From Leishmania donovani (lineage: Eukaryota > Euglenozoa > Kinetoplastea > Trypanosomatida > Trypanosomatidae), in contig NC_018241.1 in the NCBI RefSeq assembly GCF_000227135.1, positions 132,253-181,519 on the forward strand: 49,267 bases of DNA, read 5' to 3'. Below are positions 38,667 to 48,257 of the stretch, one piece after another. Within the stretch, counting starts at the first letter, position 1, and each line of letters starts with the position of its first letter. The position numbers were made by a program, and so were the translations under genes. The notes under the pieces are model-generated. The model did no database searches and was not told where the DNA came from. It saw only the letters and a program-made list of their open reading frames with translations.

Positions 38667-40886
38667 TTGCTTCCTGCACCGTGTGCACTGGTGTGTCCAT
38701 ACCACTGTGTATCCCCCTAGTGGGGAGGGGGGGGGGAGCTACGTAACACGTTTTTTGTGCGTGTGTCTGCGAACACGGGTGAGTTGCTTGCGTGGTGCCG
38801 TCCTTCGTTGTTCGTCAGCGCCTTTCTTTCTCTCTTCACGGAAAGAACGAAGCGCACACGCGCACCAAATCAACAACAACAGCGAGGGAGGCGTCTCGCA
38901 AGCTACTTTGGGGCTTTTCATCTCGGTCACCGTCCTCGCCGAGGGTGTGCTACAGTGGTGGATCCGAGTATGCCCACACGCGTACGTATGCATATGTATC
39001 TTCTGCGTGGTAGGAGATGGGAGGGGGCACGGGCAAGGAGGAAGTGGTGGGGTGGTTCACCCGACAAACTGCCGTTGGCGCGCACCACAGTCTCTCTCCC
39101 TACACCCGGGGGAGCCCAATGCATTGCCTGCACGTGCAGCTCGACACGGAGGTGCGCCGCCAAGAAGGAAAGCGACGATGACGACAGTGGAGGAGGACAT
39201 ACGCGCGCCGCGCCAAAGCCGTTGCCACCACTGCCGTCAGGAACATGCATGCGCGGTGCTAGGAATCAGTCGCATGGTTTTTGTGACCAGTGCGTGCGTG
39301 GTGAGTCGGTGGGGATGATGGTGGCAGCAGCGCCACACCCGTATGCGAAGTGGACCGTCGTTCGTGATTTGCGTTGCATGTCCTCTGTACCCAACAAGGA
39401 AACGCCTGGCTTTTCACCCGCACTCGAGCGAGAGAGAAGCTCAACAACGCCAACACAACATCCCGCCTACCCCCCACTCCACACACACACACACACACTC
39501 GAAACGTTCGCTCCAGCTTTGCTCTTCCGTCTCACTCCCTCACCTTTTTTTTTCTGCAGATCCAAGAAACGGAAAAACAGAAACTAATCAACCAACCCCC
39601 CCCCCAAAAAAAAAAAAAACAGCGCTTCAGCTGAACGCACATGTTTTGTTTATGTAGCACGTGAACCCATCAACAAACAACAACGAAACAAACAACAAAA
39701 AACGAAAAAGATCGCGGTAAACAGCACAAAACACGGGGGAAGCGAAAAGAAAGCCATTGGGAGGAGACGTACACAAACAACAAACAATGCGCGTGCGTGT
39801 GCGATACGGGGCAAACAGTGAACACACAGCGCCGAACATCCTCCCCTTCTCGTCGTCGACGCCCCTCGGTACCATCTACGACCATCACCATCCGCTCCCC
39901 TTTATGGGACTCGCGAAGGCCAAGAGGCAAACACACCAGAAGAGGAAGACACAGTTAAAAACGTAAACACGTGAGAATAAAAAGCGCTGCTATCAGCACC
40001 CCCTTTTCGGCAGTGGTGATGGTTCGGATCACCATGGAGGCAGCCTGGCCCCCTTTTCGTTCAACAGAGAAGAGTTGAGTGAGCGAGCGTACGCAACACA
40101 TGCTCACACGCGCAGCGATGCGTGGGGTCTTCCTTCTCGAGTACTGCTGATGCCGCCTCTCCTCCTTTCTCACGAGCGCGGAGCTTGATGGCCATCTCCA
40201 CACGGAAGAAACACCAATCAAGAGCCGAATTGGCAACACAAGAAGTGGATACGCGCTTGTGAGGCGCCTCAGGACCTCTTCTTCCCTTCTTATTCTCACA
40301 CAAACCACGGGAAACAATAACCAAAAAAAAACACGAAAGGGTGAGGGGCTTGGCAGCTGCGTGATTGTGGTACAAAGGCGAGCGGGAGATTATAGAGGTG
40401 GGGGAAGAAAAAAAAAGAAAGCGGCCAACAAACTAAGGCAAAAACAAGAGACTTCTGGGGGGGGGGACACAACAGACATTGCGGCTGCGAGGTTCAGAGT
40501 GTTATAAGAAGCGGAAAGGGACAAGAAAGAAATACAGGAGCAGCGATGCAAGGAGAGAGAGGTGGAGACAAGCGAACATCACAGACAGGCAAAGAAGGAG
40601 GAAGACGCTTTTGGCGGGTCATTGAGCTACAAGAGGGAAAAAGGGGAGACAGAGGACAGACAGAGGTGCCCGAGGGGAGAACAAAAACAGAGTACCTGTC
40701 GTGCGTAGGCGAAGACAGGGACCCCAACTCACGCCCGACGTTGAAAGCTGCGAGGGCAAGCCGGGCTTCTAGCGCGAGGCATTGCCCCACCTTTCTTTCC
40801 GTCCCTTCTCAAGTCCTTGCCAAAAAAAAAATAAAAAGCGCTGAACATGCTGCTCGTCTCTCTCTCTGTGTGCCCGTAGCTCTCGC
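38667..40886 (-). other. Gene-free flank, presumed 3' UTR and end of the minus-strand cluster
   Basis: No credible CDS on either strand. It contains a CA repeat (39481-39498), A-rich tracts (39600-39720, 40320-40440) and a C9/A13 junction (39597-39619). On the minus strand it would be the 3' untranslated and intergenic sequence of the amastin-like gene that ends at 40887. Confidence 0.5.
39481..39498. repeat. CA dinucleotide repeat
   Basis: Short CA microsatellite downstream of the minus-strand amastin-like gene. Confidence 0.85.
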
Positions 40887-41709
40887 TTACTCCTGCGAGA
40901 GCTCCCTGTTGATCTGCTTCTGCTCAGCCACCAGCGACTTCATGCGATTCTCGAACATGCGCGTGTACACCGCGGTGAAGGTGAACTGGAAGCCTTGCAG
41001 GGCGAAGGCGGTCATGATCAGGGCGAAGGACGAAGAGAAGTCGCAGTAGTCCTTCACGCGCACCTTGCGGCCGACGATGGTGCTGTTCATGGTTTCCATG
41101 CTGCGAGCGTACACACCAACGCTGAGGGCCCAGGAGATGAGGATGATGATCCACACGGAGAAGGACCACGCGCACAGCACGGCCGTGAAGTCCTGCATGC
41201 ACACAACGATGGTGATGCCGATGATNNNNNNNNNNNNNNNNNNNNNNNNNNNNNNNNNNNNNNNNNNNNNNNNNNNNNNNNNNNNNNNNNNNNNNNNNNN
41301 NNNNNNNNNNNNNNNNNNNNNNNNNNNNNNNNNNNNNNNNNNNNNNNNNNNNNNNNNNNNNNNNNNNNNNNNNNNNNNNNNNNNNNNNNNNNNNNNNNNN
41401 NNNNNNNNNNNNNNNNNNNNNNNNNNNNNNNNNNNNNNNNNNNNNNNNNNNNNNNNNGCCGATCCTGATGGCCCTGGTGCCGTCGACCATGAAGACATCC
41501 GTGGCGGCGGCGGCGATGAGCAGCACGAAGGTGATCACCTGCATCGTCGCGGCGAGGGCGATGAGCACGCGCTCCCGGCAGGGGATGTAGAGAACCGTGC
41601 GGCCACCGATCTTCGACTTGCGGCGATGCAGCGAGGATGGGCGGCGAGAGGTGCGGAGGGAGCTGATCTCCGTCAAGGGCTCGCAGTTCGCGTTGGTGCC
41701 GGTCCGCAT
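40887..41709 (-). CDS. Amastin-like four-TM surface protein (copy 1, gapped)
   Basis: Minus-strand gene with start at 41709 (MRTGTNANCEPLTEISS) and TAA at 40887-40889. The middle is lost in a 232-N gap. The intact copy has 234 bp there, so the apparent change of frame across the gap is only a 2-bp error in gap size, not a mutation. What is visible includes the N-terminal cytosolic stretch, TM1, and then TM3 to the C-terminus. Coding sequence matches the copy at 46831-47658 almost exactly, but the last residues differ (QINRELSQE instead of QVKEAPLNRA) and both UTRs are unrelated to those of that copy. See the intact copy for the family evidence. It is the last recognisable gene of the minus-strand cluster before the strand-switch region. 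Confidence 0.75.
41226..41457. other. Assembly gap (232 N) in amastin-like copy 1
   Basis: Comparison with 47173-47406 of the intact copy predicts 234 bp of coding sequence, covering TM2 and the extracellular loop with the amastin signature. Confidence 0.9.
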
Positions 41710-44700
41710 GATGGCGATAGCGGGGAAAAGGGAGGAATAAAACGAGAGCCGGGGAAAGGAGGATTGAATAAAGAACGAGGAGAAGCGTAAGTGCCCGTGT
41801 GCGTAACTTGATTCGGAGCTACGACGGAGATCGACAAGGGAAGAAGAGAGAGCGGGGAGCGAGGGGGAGGAGGTTTCAGCGAAGGAAGCGCAACACTAAA
41901 AGGGAGATAAGGCAAAGACAGAAGTATGGCGTTGTTTTCGCGTGCGTAGAGAAGTAGAAAAGCGCACCATACATGGACGAAATCAAGAGAGGCAGAGAAG
42001 AAGCGGAGAAGTTGGTGATGTTTTGTGTGAGTGGCGCATAGCGACATAGGAGAGTGTGATACGATGCAGAGGCTATAACACTCGCGACGCGAACCTGTGC
42101 AAGCGCATACTTCAGCAAGGGACGTCAAGCCACACCACCGCTCCGATCACAACGATGGTGAGGCCCGCAGAAAGAATTCTCTAAAAAAGTACACCTGGGC
42201 GGGCTCTGACCAGGTGAAGTGCGAGAGGGTAAGCAAGGAGCCCTTTTCCCTCATTCACATAACCGTATGGGCTTCGTTTGCTATGGCGCAGGTGCAGATG
42301 ACCTTGCACTTTTCCGATTTGGTTGCAAGATATAGTCCTTGTCCGCCTCGTCACTTGTCGCACGCAACTTCTTAAGCCCCGAAAACGTGGTGGCCCCCCT
42401 CTCTTCCTCGCAACCCATCCCCGCAAAACACACCCGGCCGTGGACGAGGAGGGCTAGAGAGCAGAATGAGGTGAGGCTGCGAAGGCAGGGGGACACTCCA
42501 GGTTCGCCGTTGCGAGCCCTCACACCAAGGTGAGGAAAAGCTCCTGTCAGTAGACTTGTTTCGTGGTGATGTGCTGCTTTTCACTCTCGGTGGCAGTTTG
42601 CAGAGGTGTCCGCTGTTTCCTTCCCTCCGCACCGCCTCCCCCCTCACTGTTCCATGGTCACGAAGCGGTGTGTGGAAGCTATTTGAGGAAAAAGCGAGAA
42701 GAGACGCCGATACATGCACACACAACAGGGGGGGGGAGAGAGGGGCAGAGGGTGGCCATACAGGCGGGCTTGCTCGCACACTGTGTGTGTGTGTGTGCGC
42801 CACATACTTGTTCCCATGGAAGGTGAGTTCAGACGAAAATGGAAAAAGAGAAAACGCGCTGAAAAGAGAGACGGAGAGAGAGAGAGAGAGGGGGAGGCGC
42901 AGATGCAGAGAAACCACCACCAAAAAAAAAAAAAACAGCGTCGTTCATCGTTTTGCCCCCCCCCCCCTTTTGTTTCATATCACGTTTCCCCGCTTTGTTT
43001 CGCTCTTTGGGATGGGACTATCCTGCGCCACCTTTTTTTCGACAAACTCTCACGCTCCACACACACACACACAAAAGGGGGCGGGGCGGCGGGCGGGGGG
43101 GGGGAGGGACAAGGAAGCATGACGAGCGTCCGTCGAAAAGGGGCTTGAAAGAAAAGAAAACCAAAACAACAACCAAACCAACCAAAAAAAAAAAACGATA
43201 CACCTGCTGGCAAGAGGAGGGCGAGGCCAGAGAGAAAAAGAGGGACAGAGAAAGCAACTGTATACGCTAATGCCGTGCAGCACGAGACCAGAAAACAAAA
43301 CAAGCACATGAACAAAAAGAGGAAAGAAAGACAGAGAGGCAGAAAAAAATGCCCTTCCCTACAGAGTCGCATGAGAGTGGTGAGGTCTCTCTTGAAAGTG
43401 ATGATGGTGGCGATGGTGGGTCAAGGAGGCGGAGGAAACAAGGCAAGACATCAATAAACAAGGAAAAACCATTGCCTGCCGGAAAAGACAACGAGAGGGC
43501 GGGAGCCTATCTTCACAACAGGGACGTCTTCTTTGCGCGTCTTTACAAACACCACAAGAAGGACGCAGGGCACATCCAGAAAAAAAAAAAAAACAACAAG
43601 CCGTGCGTCAGAGCTGATGCAAAAACATGGACAAACACACACGCACACTCACAAAATACACGCGTACACATGCATACATCCTATTCAGAACAGCAGTGGG
43701 CTCGAGCGCATGTATGTGTGCATGTGTACGTGTGGTTTTGTGCTGGGGGCTTCTTTCACCGCTGAAATAGTCGTGTGCTAGACTGTAGCATACAATGAGG
43801 TACTTCTGTTTGTTTTTTTTGTATAGATAAGCCTCTCTTCCCTTCGGGAGATCGATTTATCCGCAGATGGACAGAAAAAAAAGAGGAGGAGCAGGAGCAG
43901 GAGGTGTGTGTGTCGGTGTGTACAACAGAGTGAAAAAGAAAGACCATGACGAGAAATGTCAGCAACTACTCAGGGGGAAGGAGAGAATGCGAGAAGAGGA
44001 GCAACAAATACAGACCAGAAGAAACAATGTGGGCTAGGTTGGAGAGAAAGCACTCAAAGCCGAAAAAAAAAAGGGAAGGGGACTCAGAGGGAGAGGAAAG
44101 GGACAGAAAATACGGTGTGGCGAAGAGACAGGGGAAGGGCAAAGACACACACACACACACACACAAACACACATATGCGCCATAGAAGGACATAAACAGC
44201 CAAAAAAAAAACGGACAAGTCAGAACTTACGCGGATATATATCCATTTTCATCTTGCTTTTGAAGGAGAGTGTGCCCCATGGCCAAAACAAAAAAGAGAA
44301 GGGATAGCCTTCCCCACTACTTCAGTTTTTTCCTGCTGTAGGCTCTCTGGTCCACCGGTGCGCCTCCCTTTCTATGTATGTGCTTGTGCGACTTCAGCGA
44401 ATCAGTATGCATCAGCACCGGTCTCCGTCGTGTACCCACCCAGCACGCAGCAAGGCTCATCTCATCACAACACCTTCTCGGTGCTCTTACACCACACACA
44501 TCAGACGAACGCAAAACAAACGATTACCATACGTTCACCGGCTGCTGGGGCACACACACACGCGCGCAGAGACCCGAATTGCTATTGTTCGCACTTTTCT
44601 TTTTGCTATGAAACCCGGGATAGCCCTCTCCCTCCCTCCTCCCCCACTTGTGTTCGCCGTCGCACTAGGCGGGATCTGCACCGTTGTCACTTCCTTCCAT

Positions 44701-46375
44701 TCCTCGTTCTGACCTGGAGTATCATCGCTGCCTTATTTCAAAGAAAGAGCGTGAGCCAGTGTGTGTGTCTTATTCGCGCTGGATCATTTCCACGTACGAC
44801 AGCGCAGGGGAGCAGAGAAAAAACAACAAAAAGACGGAGAGCCGCAACGAAAGAGAAACACAGGGGTAAGAGCTTGTTGGGACGGAGGGGGTGGGGTGGG
44901 AGGGTGTCACCGGGATGTGGGGGGGGGTGGATGGGACAAGAGGGAGCAGGATGAAGGAAACGAGAAACGAGAGAACAACAAAAGGAGAGGGAGTGGAAGG
45001 GGGAAGAGGGGAAACAACAGGCAATCGCGTATTCGTCACTTAACGCAACCGACAAGAAAATAAATGTCCCCTCCTTACTTTGGTGAATTTCTTTTTTTTT
45101 TGTTGTGAGTGTGCGATATCCGCCCTCTGTATGCATACAAATATATCTGCTTGCGTGTGCACGTGCGTATGCTCTTCGTCTCTTGTTATTGCTTCTCTAG
45201 GGAGCGTCTTTCAAGGCGCGCAAATTCACCCATCGGCGTGTGCGTGTGCGTGGTTGAAAAGGGGTGGGGAGGCGGAGGCGGATGGTCAACGATACTGACC
45301 GGCTGACCTACCGTTGCTCTTTCGAAGGAACATGCTCGAGAGTGAGGGAGAGGGAACAAGAAGCAAGGGCGCGCGCATTTTTTTTTCGTCTGCATGGAAG
45401 AAGCGCAAGTGTGGAGACCACGTCCAGAGAGAGAGAAACTTGCCGTGATGAGGAAGGGGCGGGGGAGGAGGGGGAGAGACAGGAATATACGTGAAGAAAG
45501 GATCCCACAAAGAGAGGAAATCAGGCGTGTAACACGAAGAAGAAAACGAAGGAGGAAAGATCGAGCGGAAATGGAAGAGGGACATACATACACACACAGG
45601 CTCAGAGAGGAAAAAAGGAAGCGACAAGTGCGAGTAAAAAAGAGAAGGCAGGAGGTGGAGGGTGAGAGAGGGGAGGAGACGCGTACACACACAGAGAAAC
45701 CTGAAAAACCGAGAGAAAGAGAGATGATTGATTATGACTCTCCTGCCCTGCTTCGTTGGAGGCCCACCGGGATGAGGGTCCCAATCGATGAGGGGTGGGT
45801 AGGGGTGGGGTGAAAAGGGAGGAGGACTGGTACATGTGCGGCGCTCCTCCGTGACCACGAACATAAGCACGCGAAGAGGACCAGGGAAGCCGGCAGTGAT
45901 GGCTCGCGAAAGGAAGGCAGGAGGGGAGCCACTAACCGAACACCGTACACGGTGCATCAAAGCAAGGGAAGGAGGGCAAGGAAAAGGGAGGGAGGAGTCC
46001 GAACGAAAAGAGGGGATGGGAAGAGAAAGACAAGTAGGACAGATGAGGGATCCTCGGCACGAAAAACTAGTACTTGTTCCTTTTCCCTTACTGCCTGCGT
46101 GACCCCTTTTACCCTCTCCCTCGTTTCCTCCTTCAACCCGCTCGAATAGCCGTCGGCGTTGCATGCGTCTTAGTGAACAAGAAATCCACCCTCCACTTCA
46201 CCGACCGCCCTCTCCCATCAGCGCCTCCCTCTCTTCCTCTTTACCAAAGACAGAAATTTCACATATCTACGAGCCCTCGGGCGATTTCTGTTGAACATGA
46301 CAGCTACCCGCCGCCTGTGCGCTACGCTAGAAACAAAGACAACGGCCGATCAGGCCAGACTTACTCGGCTATCTC
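41710..46375 (-). other. 4.7-kb gene-free spacer with strong purine bias on +
   Basis: No credible CDS. Several long stretches are almost all purine on + and so pyrimidine on - (for example about 42840-42905, 44040-44110, 44890-45010, 45400-45520, 45950-46030). It also has CA repeats (44144-44164) and A-runs. On the minus strand these are the kind of tracts that direct trans-splicing, but only the one nearest 41709 has a recognised gene after it. The long frames on the minus strand here are Ser/Pro/Leu/Phe-rich products of pyrimidine runs. Confidence 0.5.
44144..44164. repeat. CA dinucleotide repeat
   Basis: Microsatellite in the spacer between the two amastin-like genes. Confidence 0.85.
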
Positions 46376-46514
46376 CTAGGCGCGGTTAAGGGGCGCTTCC
46401 TTCACCTGCTTCTGCTCAGCCACCAGCGACTTCATGCGATTCTCGAACATGCGCGTGTACACCGCGGTGAAGGTGAACTGGAATCCTTGCAGGGCGAAGG
46501 CGGTCATGATCAGG
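46159..46514 (-). repeat. 356-bp overlap left of gap, with a 3' fragment of an amastin-like gene
   Basis: Matches 46614-46969 (offset 455) with one mismatch noticed (46484 T against 46939 G, synonymous in a Gly codon). It contains a stop at 46376 and the last 46 codons of the amastin-like protein. It abuts the gap, so it is probably the same gene as 46831-47658 seen on a second, unmerged contig or haplotype. Confidence 0.8.
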
Positions 46515-46613
46515 NNNNNNNNNNNNNNNNNNNNNNNNNNNNNNNNNNNNNNNNNNNNNNNNNNNNNNNNNNNNNNNNNNNNNNNNNNNNNNNNNNNNNN
46601 NNNNNNNNNNNNN
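46515..46613. other. Assembly gap (99 N)
   Basis: Fixed-length placeholder with a 356-bp suffix-prefix overlap. Confidence 0.95.
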
Positions 46614-46830
46614 TTGCATGCGTCTTAGTGAACAAGAAATCCACCCTCCACTTCACCGACCGCCCTCTCCCATCAGCGCCTCCCTCTCTTCCTCTTTACC
46701 AAAGACAGAAATTTCACATATCTACGAGCCCTCGGGCGATTTCTGTTGAACATGACAGCTACCCGCCGCCTGTGCGCTACGCTAGAAACAAAGACAACGG
46801 CCGATCAGGCCAGACTTACTCGGCTATCTC

Positions 46831-47658
46831 CTAGGCGCGGTTAAGGGGCGCTTCCTTCACCTGCTTCTGCTCAGCCACCAGCGACTTCATGCGATTCTCG
46901 AACATGCGCGTGTACACCGCGGTGAAGGTGAACTGGAAGCCTTGCAGGGCGAAGGCGGTCATGATCAGGGCGAAGGACGAAGAGAAGTCGCAGTAGTCCT
47001 TCACGCGCACCTTGCGGCCGACGATGGTGCTGTTCATGGTTTCCATGCTGCGAGCGTACACACCAACGCTGAGGGCCCAGGAGATGAGGATGATGATCCA
47101 CACGGAGAAGGACCACGCGCACAGCACGGCCGTGAAGTCCTGCATGCACACAACGATGGTGATGCCGATGATGTTGATGAAGGAGTAGCATGAAGCCAGT
47201 ACGGCGAACGCGGCCGCACCGAGCATCATGGTGTAGGTCACCAACGACGGGAAGCCCTTGTTCTTGATACCATGCTCCGTGTACCACTTCTCTGTGTGAA
47301 AGGTGGAAGTGCCGCACTTGCGCGCACCCCACAGCGAGTAGCAGAACGGCTTCGAGCCCTCGGTGACCGACACACCAAGGCCGGCGCTCACGGCCTTCAG
47401 GTCGGCGCCGATCCTGATGGCCCTGGTGCCGTCGACCATGAAGACATCCGTGGCGGCGGCGGCGATGAGCAGCACGAAGGTGATCACCTGCATCGTCGCG
47501 GCGAGGGCGATGAGCACGCGCTCCCGGCAGGGGATGTAGAGAACCGTGCGGCCACCGATCTTCGACTTGCGGCGATGCAGCGAGGATGGGCGGCGAGAGG
47601 TGCGGAGGGAGCTGATCTCCGTCAAGGGCTCGCAGTTCGCGTTGGTGCCGGTCCGCAT
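46831..47658 (-). CDS. Amastin-like four-TM surface protein (copy 2, intact)
   Basis: A 275-residue minus-strand protein. Predicted membrane segments: about 47-68, 138-165, 172-200 and 226-250, as in amastins, abundant surface proteins of Leishmania and Trypanosoma cruzi. The extracellular loop carries CYSLWGARKC (106-115). This is very close to the amastin signature C-x-[ST]-[LF]-[WF]-G-x-[KRQ]-x-x-C, but one residue shorter before the second Cys. A cytosolic stretch of about 46 mostly polar and basic residues precedes TM1; typical amastins begin almost directly with TM1. The C-terminal tail (FENRMKSLVAEQKQ) is charged. The start at 47658 is shared with copy 1, and sequence identity ends just past it. 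A polypyrimidine tract on the minus strand (about 47740-47815) suits trans-splicing. Alternative: a distant amastin-like family with the same topology. Confidence 0.75.
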   Translation of the reverse strand: MRTGTNANCEPLTEISSLRTSRRPSSLHRRKSKIGGRTVLYIPCRERVLIALAATMQVITFVLLIAAAATDVFMVDGTRAIRIGADLKAVSAGLGVSVTEGSKPFCYSLWGARKCGTSTFHTEKWYTEHGIKNKGFPSLVTYTMMLGAAAFAVLASCYSFINIIGITIVVCMQDFTAVLCAWSFSVWIIILISWALSVGVYARSMETMNSTIVGRKVRVKDYCDFSSSFALIMTAFALQGFQFTFTAVYTRMFENRMKSLVAEQKQVKEAPLNRA

Positions 47659-47830
47659 GATGGCGAGAGGGGGTTATTCAAAGTCGGTCAGTAAGTGTGT
47701 ATGTGGGCCAGGGAGGCGAGAATTTCGACAAGAAAAGGAGTGGAGTAGCGGAGGAATGGGTGGCGAGTGGAGAGGAGAGGATGGGAGAGGCAAGAAAAAC
47801 AAGGGCGCGGTAGAAGTCGAGAGAGAACTA
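47503..47830 (-). repeat. 328-bp overlap, left of gap
   Basis: Matches 47930-48257 (offset 427), abutting the gap. It contains the 5' end of the amastin-like gene and its leader. Confidence 0.85.
47735..47820 (-). promoter_or_regulatory. Polypyrimidine tract upstream of amastin-like copy 2
   Basis: On the minus strand this interval is dominated by C and T, 80-160 nt upstream of the start codon, the expected position for a trans-splicing tract. Confidence 0.4.
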
Positions 47831-47929
47831 NNNNNNNNNNNNNNNNNNNNNNNNNNNNNNNNNNNNNNNNNNNNNNNNNNNNNNNNNNNNNNNNNNNNNN
47901 NNNNNNNNNNNNNNNNNNNNNNNNNNNNN
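47831..47929. other. Assembly gap (99 N)
   Basis: Fixed-length placeholder with a 328-bp suffix-prefix overlap. Confidence 0.95.
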
Positions 47930-48085
47930 GAGGGCGATGAGCACGCGCTCCCGGCAGGGGATGTAGAGAACCGTGCGGCCACCGATCTTCGACTTGCGGC
48001 GATGCAGCGAGGATGGGCGGCGAGAGGTGCGGAGGGAGCTGATCTCCGTCAAGGGCTCGCAGTTCGCGTTGGTGCCGGTCCGCAT
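47930..48085 (-). CDS. 5' fragment of an amastin-like gene (probably copy 2 seen twice)
   Basis: It encodes the first 52 residues (MRTGTNANCE to RVLIAL), identical to the intact copy, then runs into the gap. The block 47930-48257 repeats 47503-47830 exactly. The simplest reading is an unmerged contig overlap, not a third gene. If read depth shows otherwise, it would be the start of another tandem copy. Confidence 0.5.
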
Positions 48086-48257
48086 GATGGCGAGAGGGGG
48101 TTATTCAAAGTCGGTCAGTAAGTGTGTATGTGGGCCAGGGAGGCGAGAATTTCGACAAGAAAAGGAGTGGAGTAGCGGAGGAATGGGTGGCGAGTGGAGA
48201 GGAGAGGATGGGAGAGGCAAGAAAAACAAGGGCGCGGTAGAAGTCGAGAGAGAACTA

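Larger units (their letters stand above)
30848..40886. other. Convergent strand-switch region
   Basis: All recognised genes left of this interval are on + and all those right of it are on -. In trypanosomatids such convergent regions are transcription termination zones. No intact gene is recognisable inside. It holds the anomalous-composition block, a diverged and an intact SIDER-like copy, and the presumed 3' UTR of the first amastin-like gene. Confidence 0.65.

Noticed and set aside
43349..43765. 138-codon plus-strand frame (MPFPTESHESGEV...)
   Set aside because: On the wrong strand for this cluster, ends in A-run and CA-repeat translation, and has no recognisable motif. Too weak to call.
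45286..46164. 292-codon minus-strand frame in the amastin spacer
   Set aside because: Ser/Pro/Leu/Phe composition generated by long polypyrimidine runs; no domain features.
46376..48085. Three tandem amastin-like genes around 46-48 kb
   Set aside because: The flanking fragments are exact suffix-prefix overlaps at 99-N gaps, so one gene explains the data.
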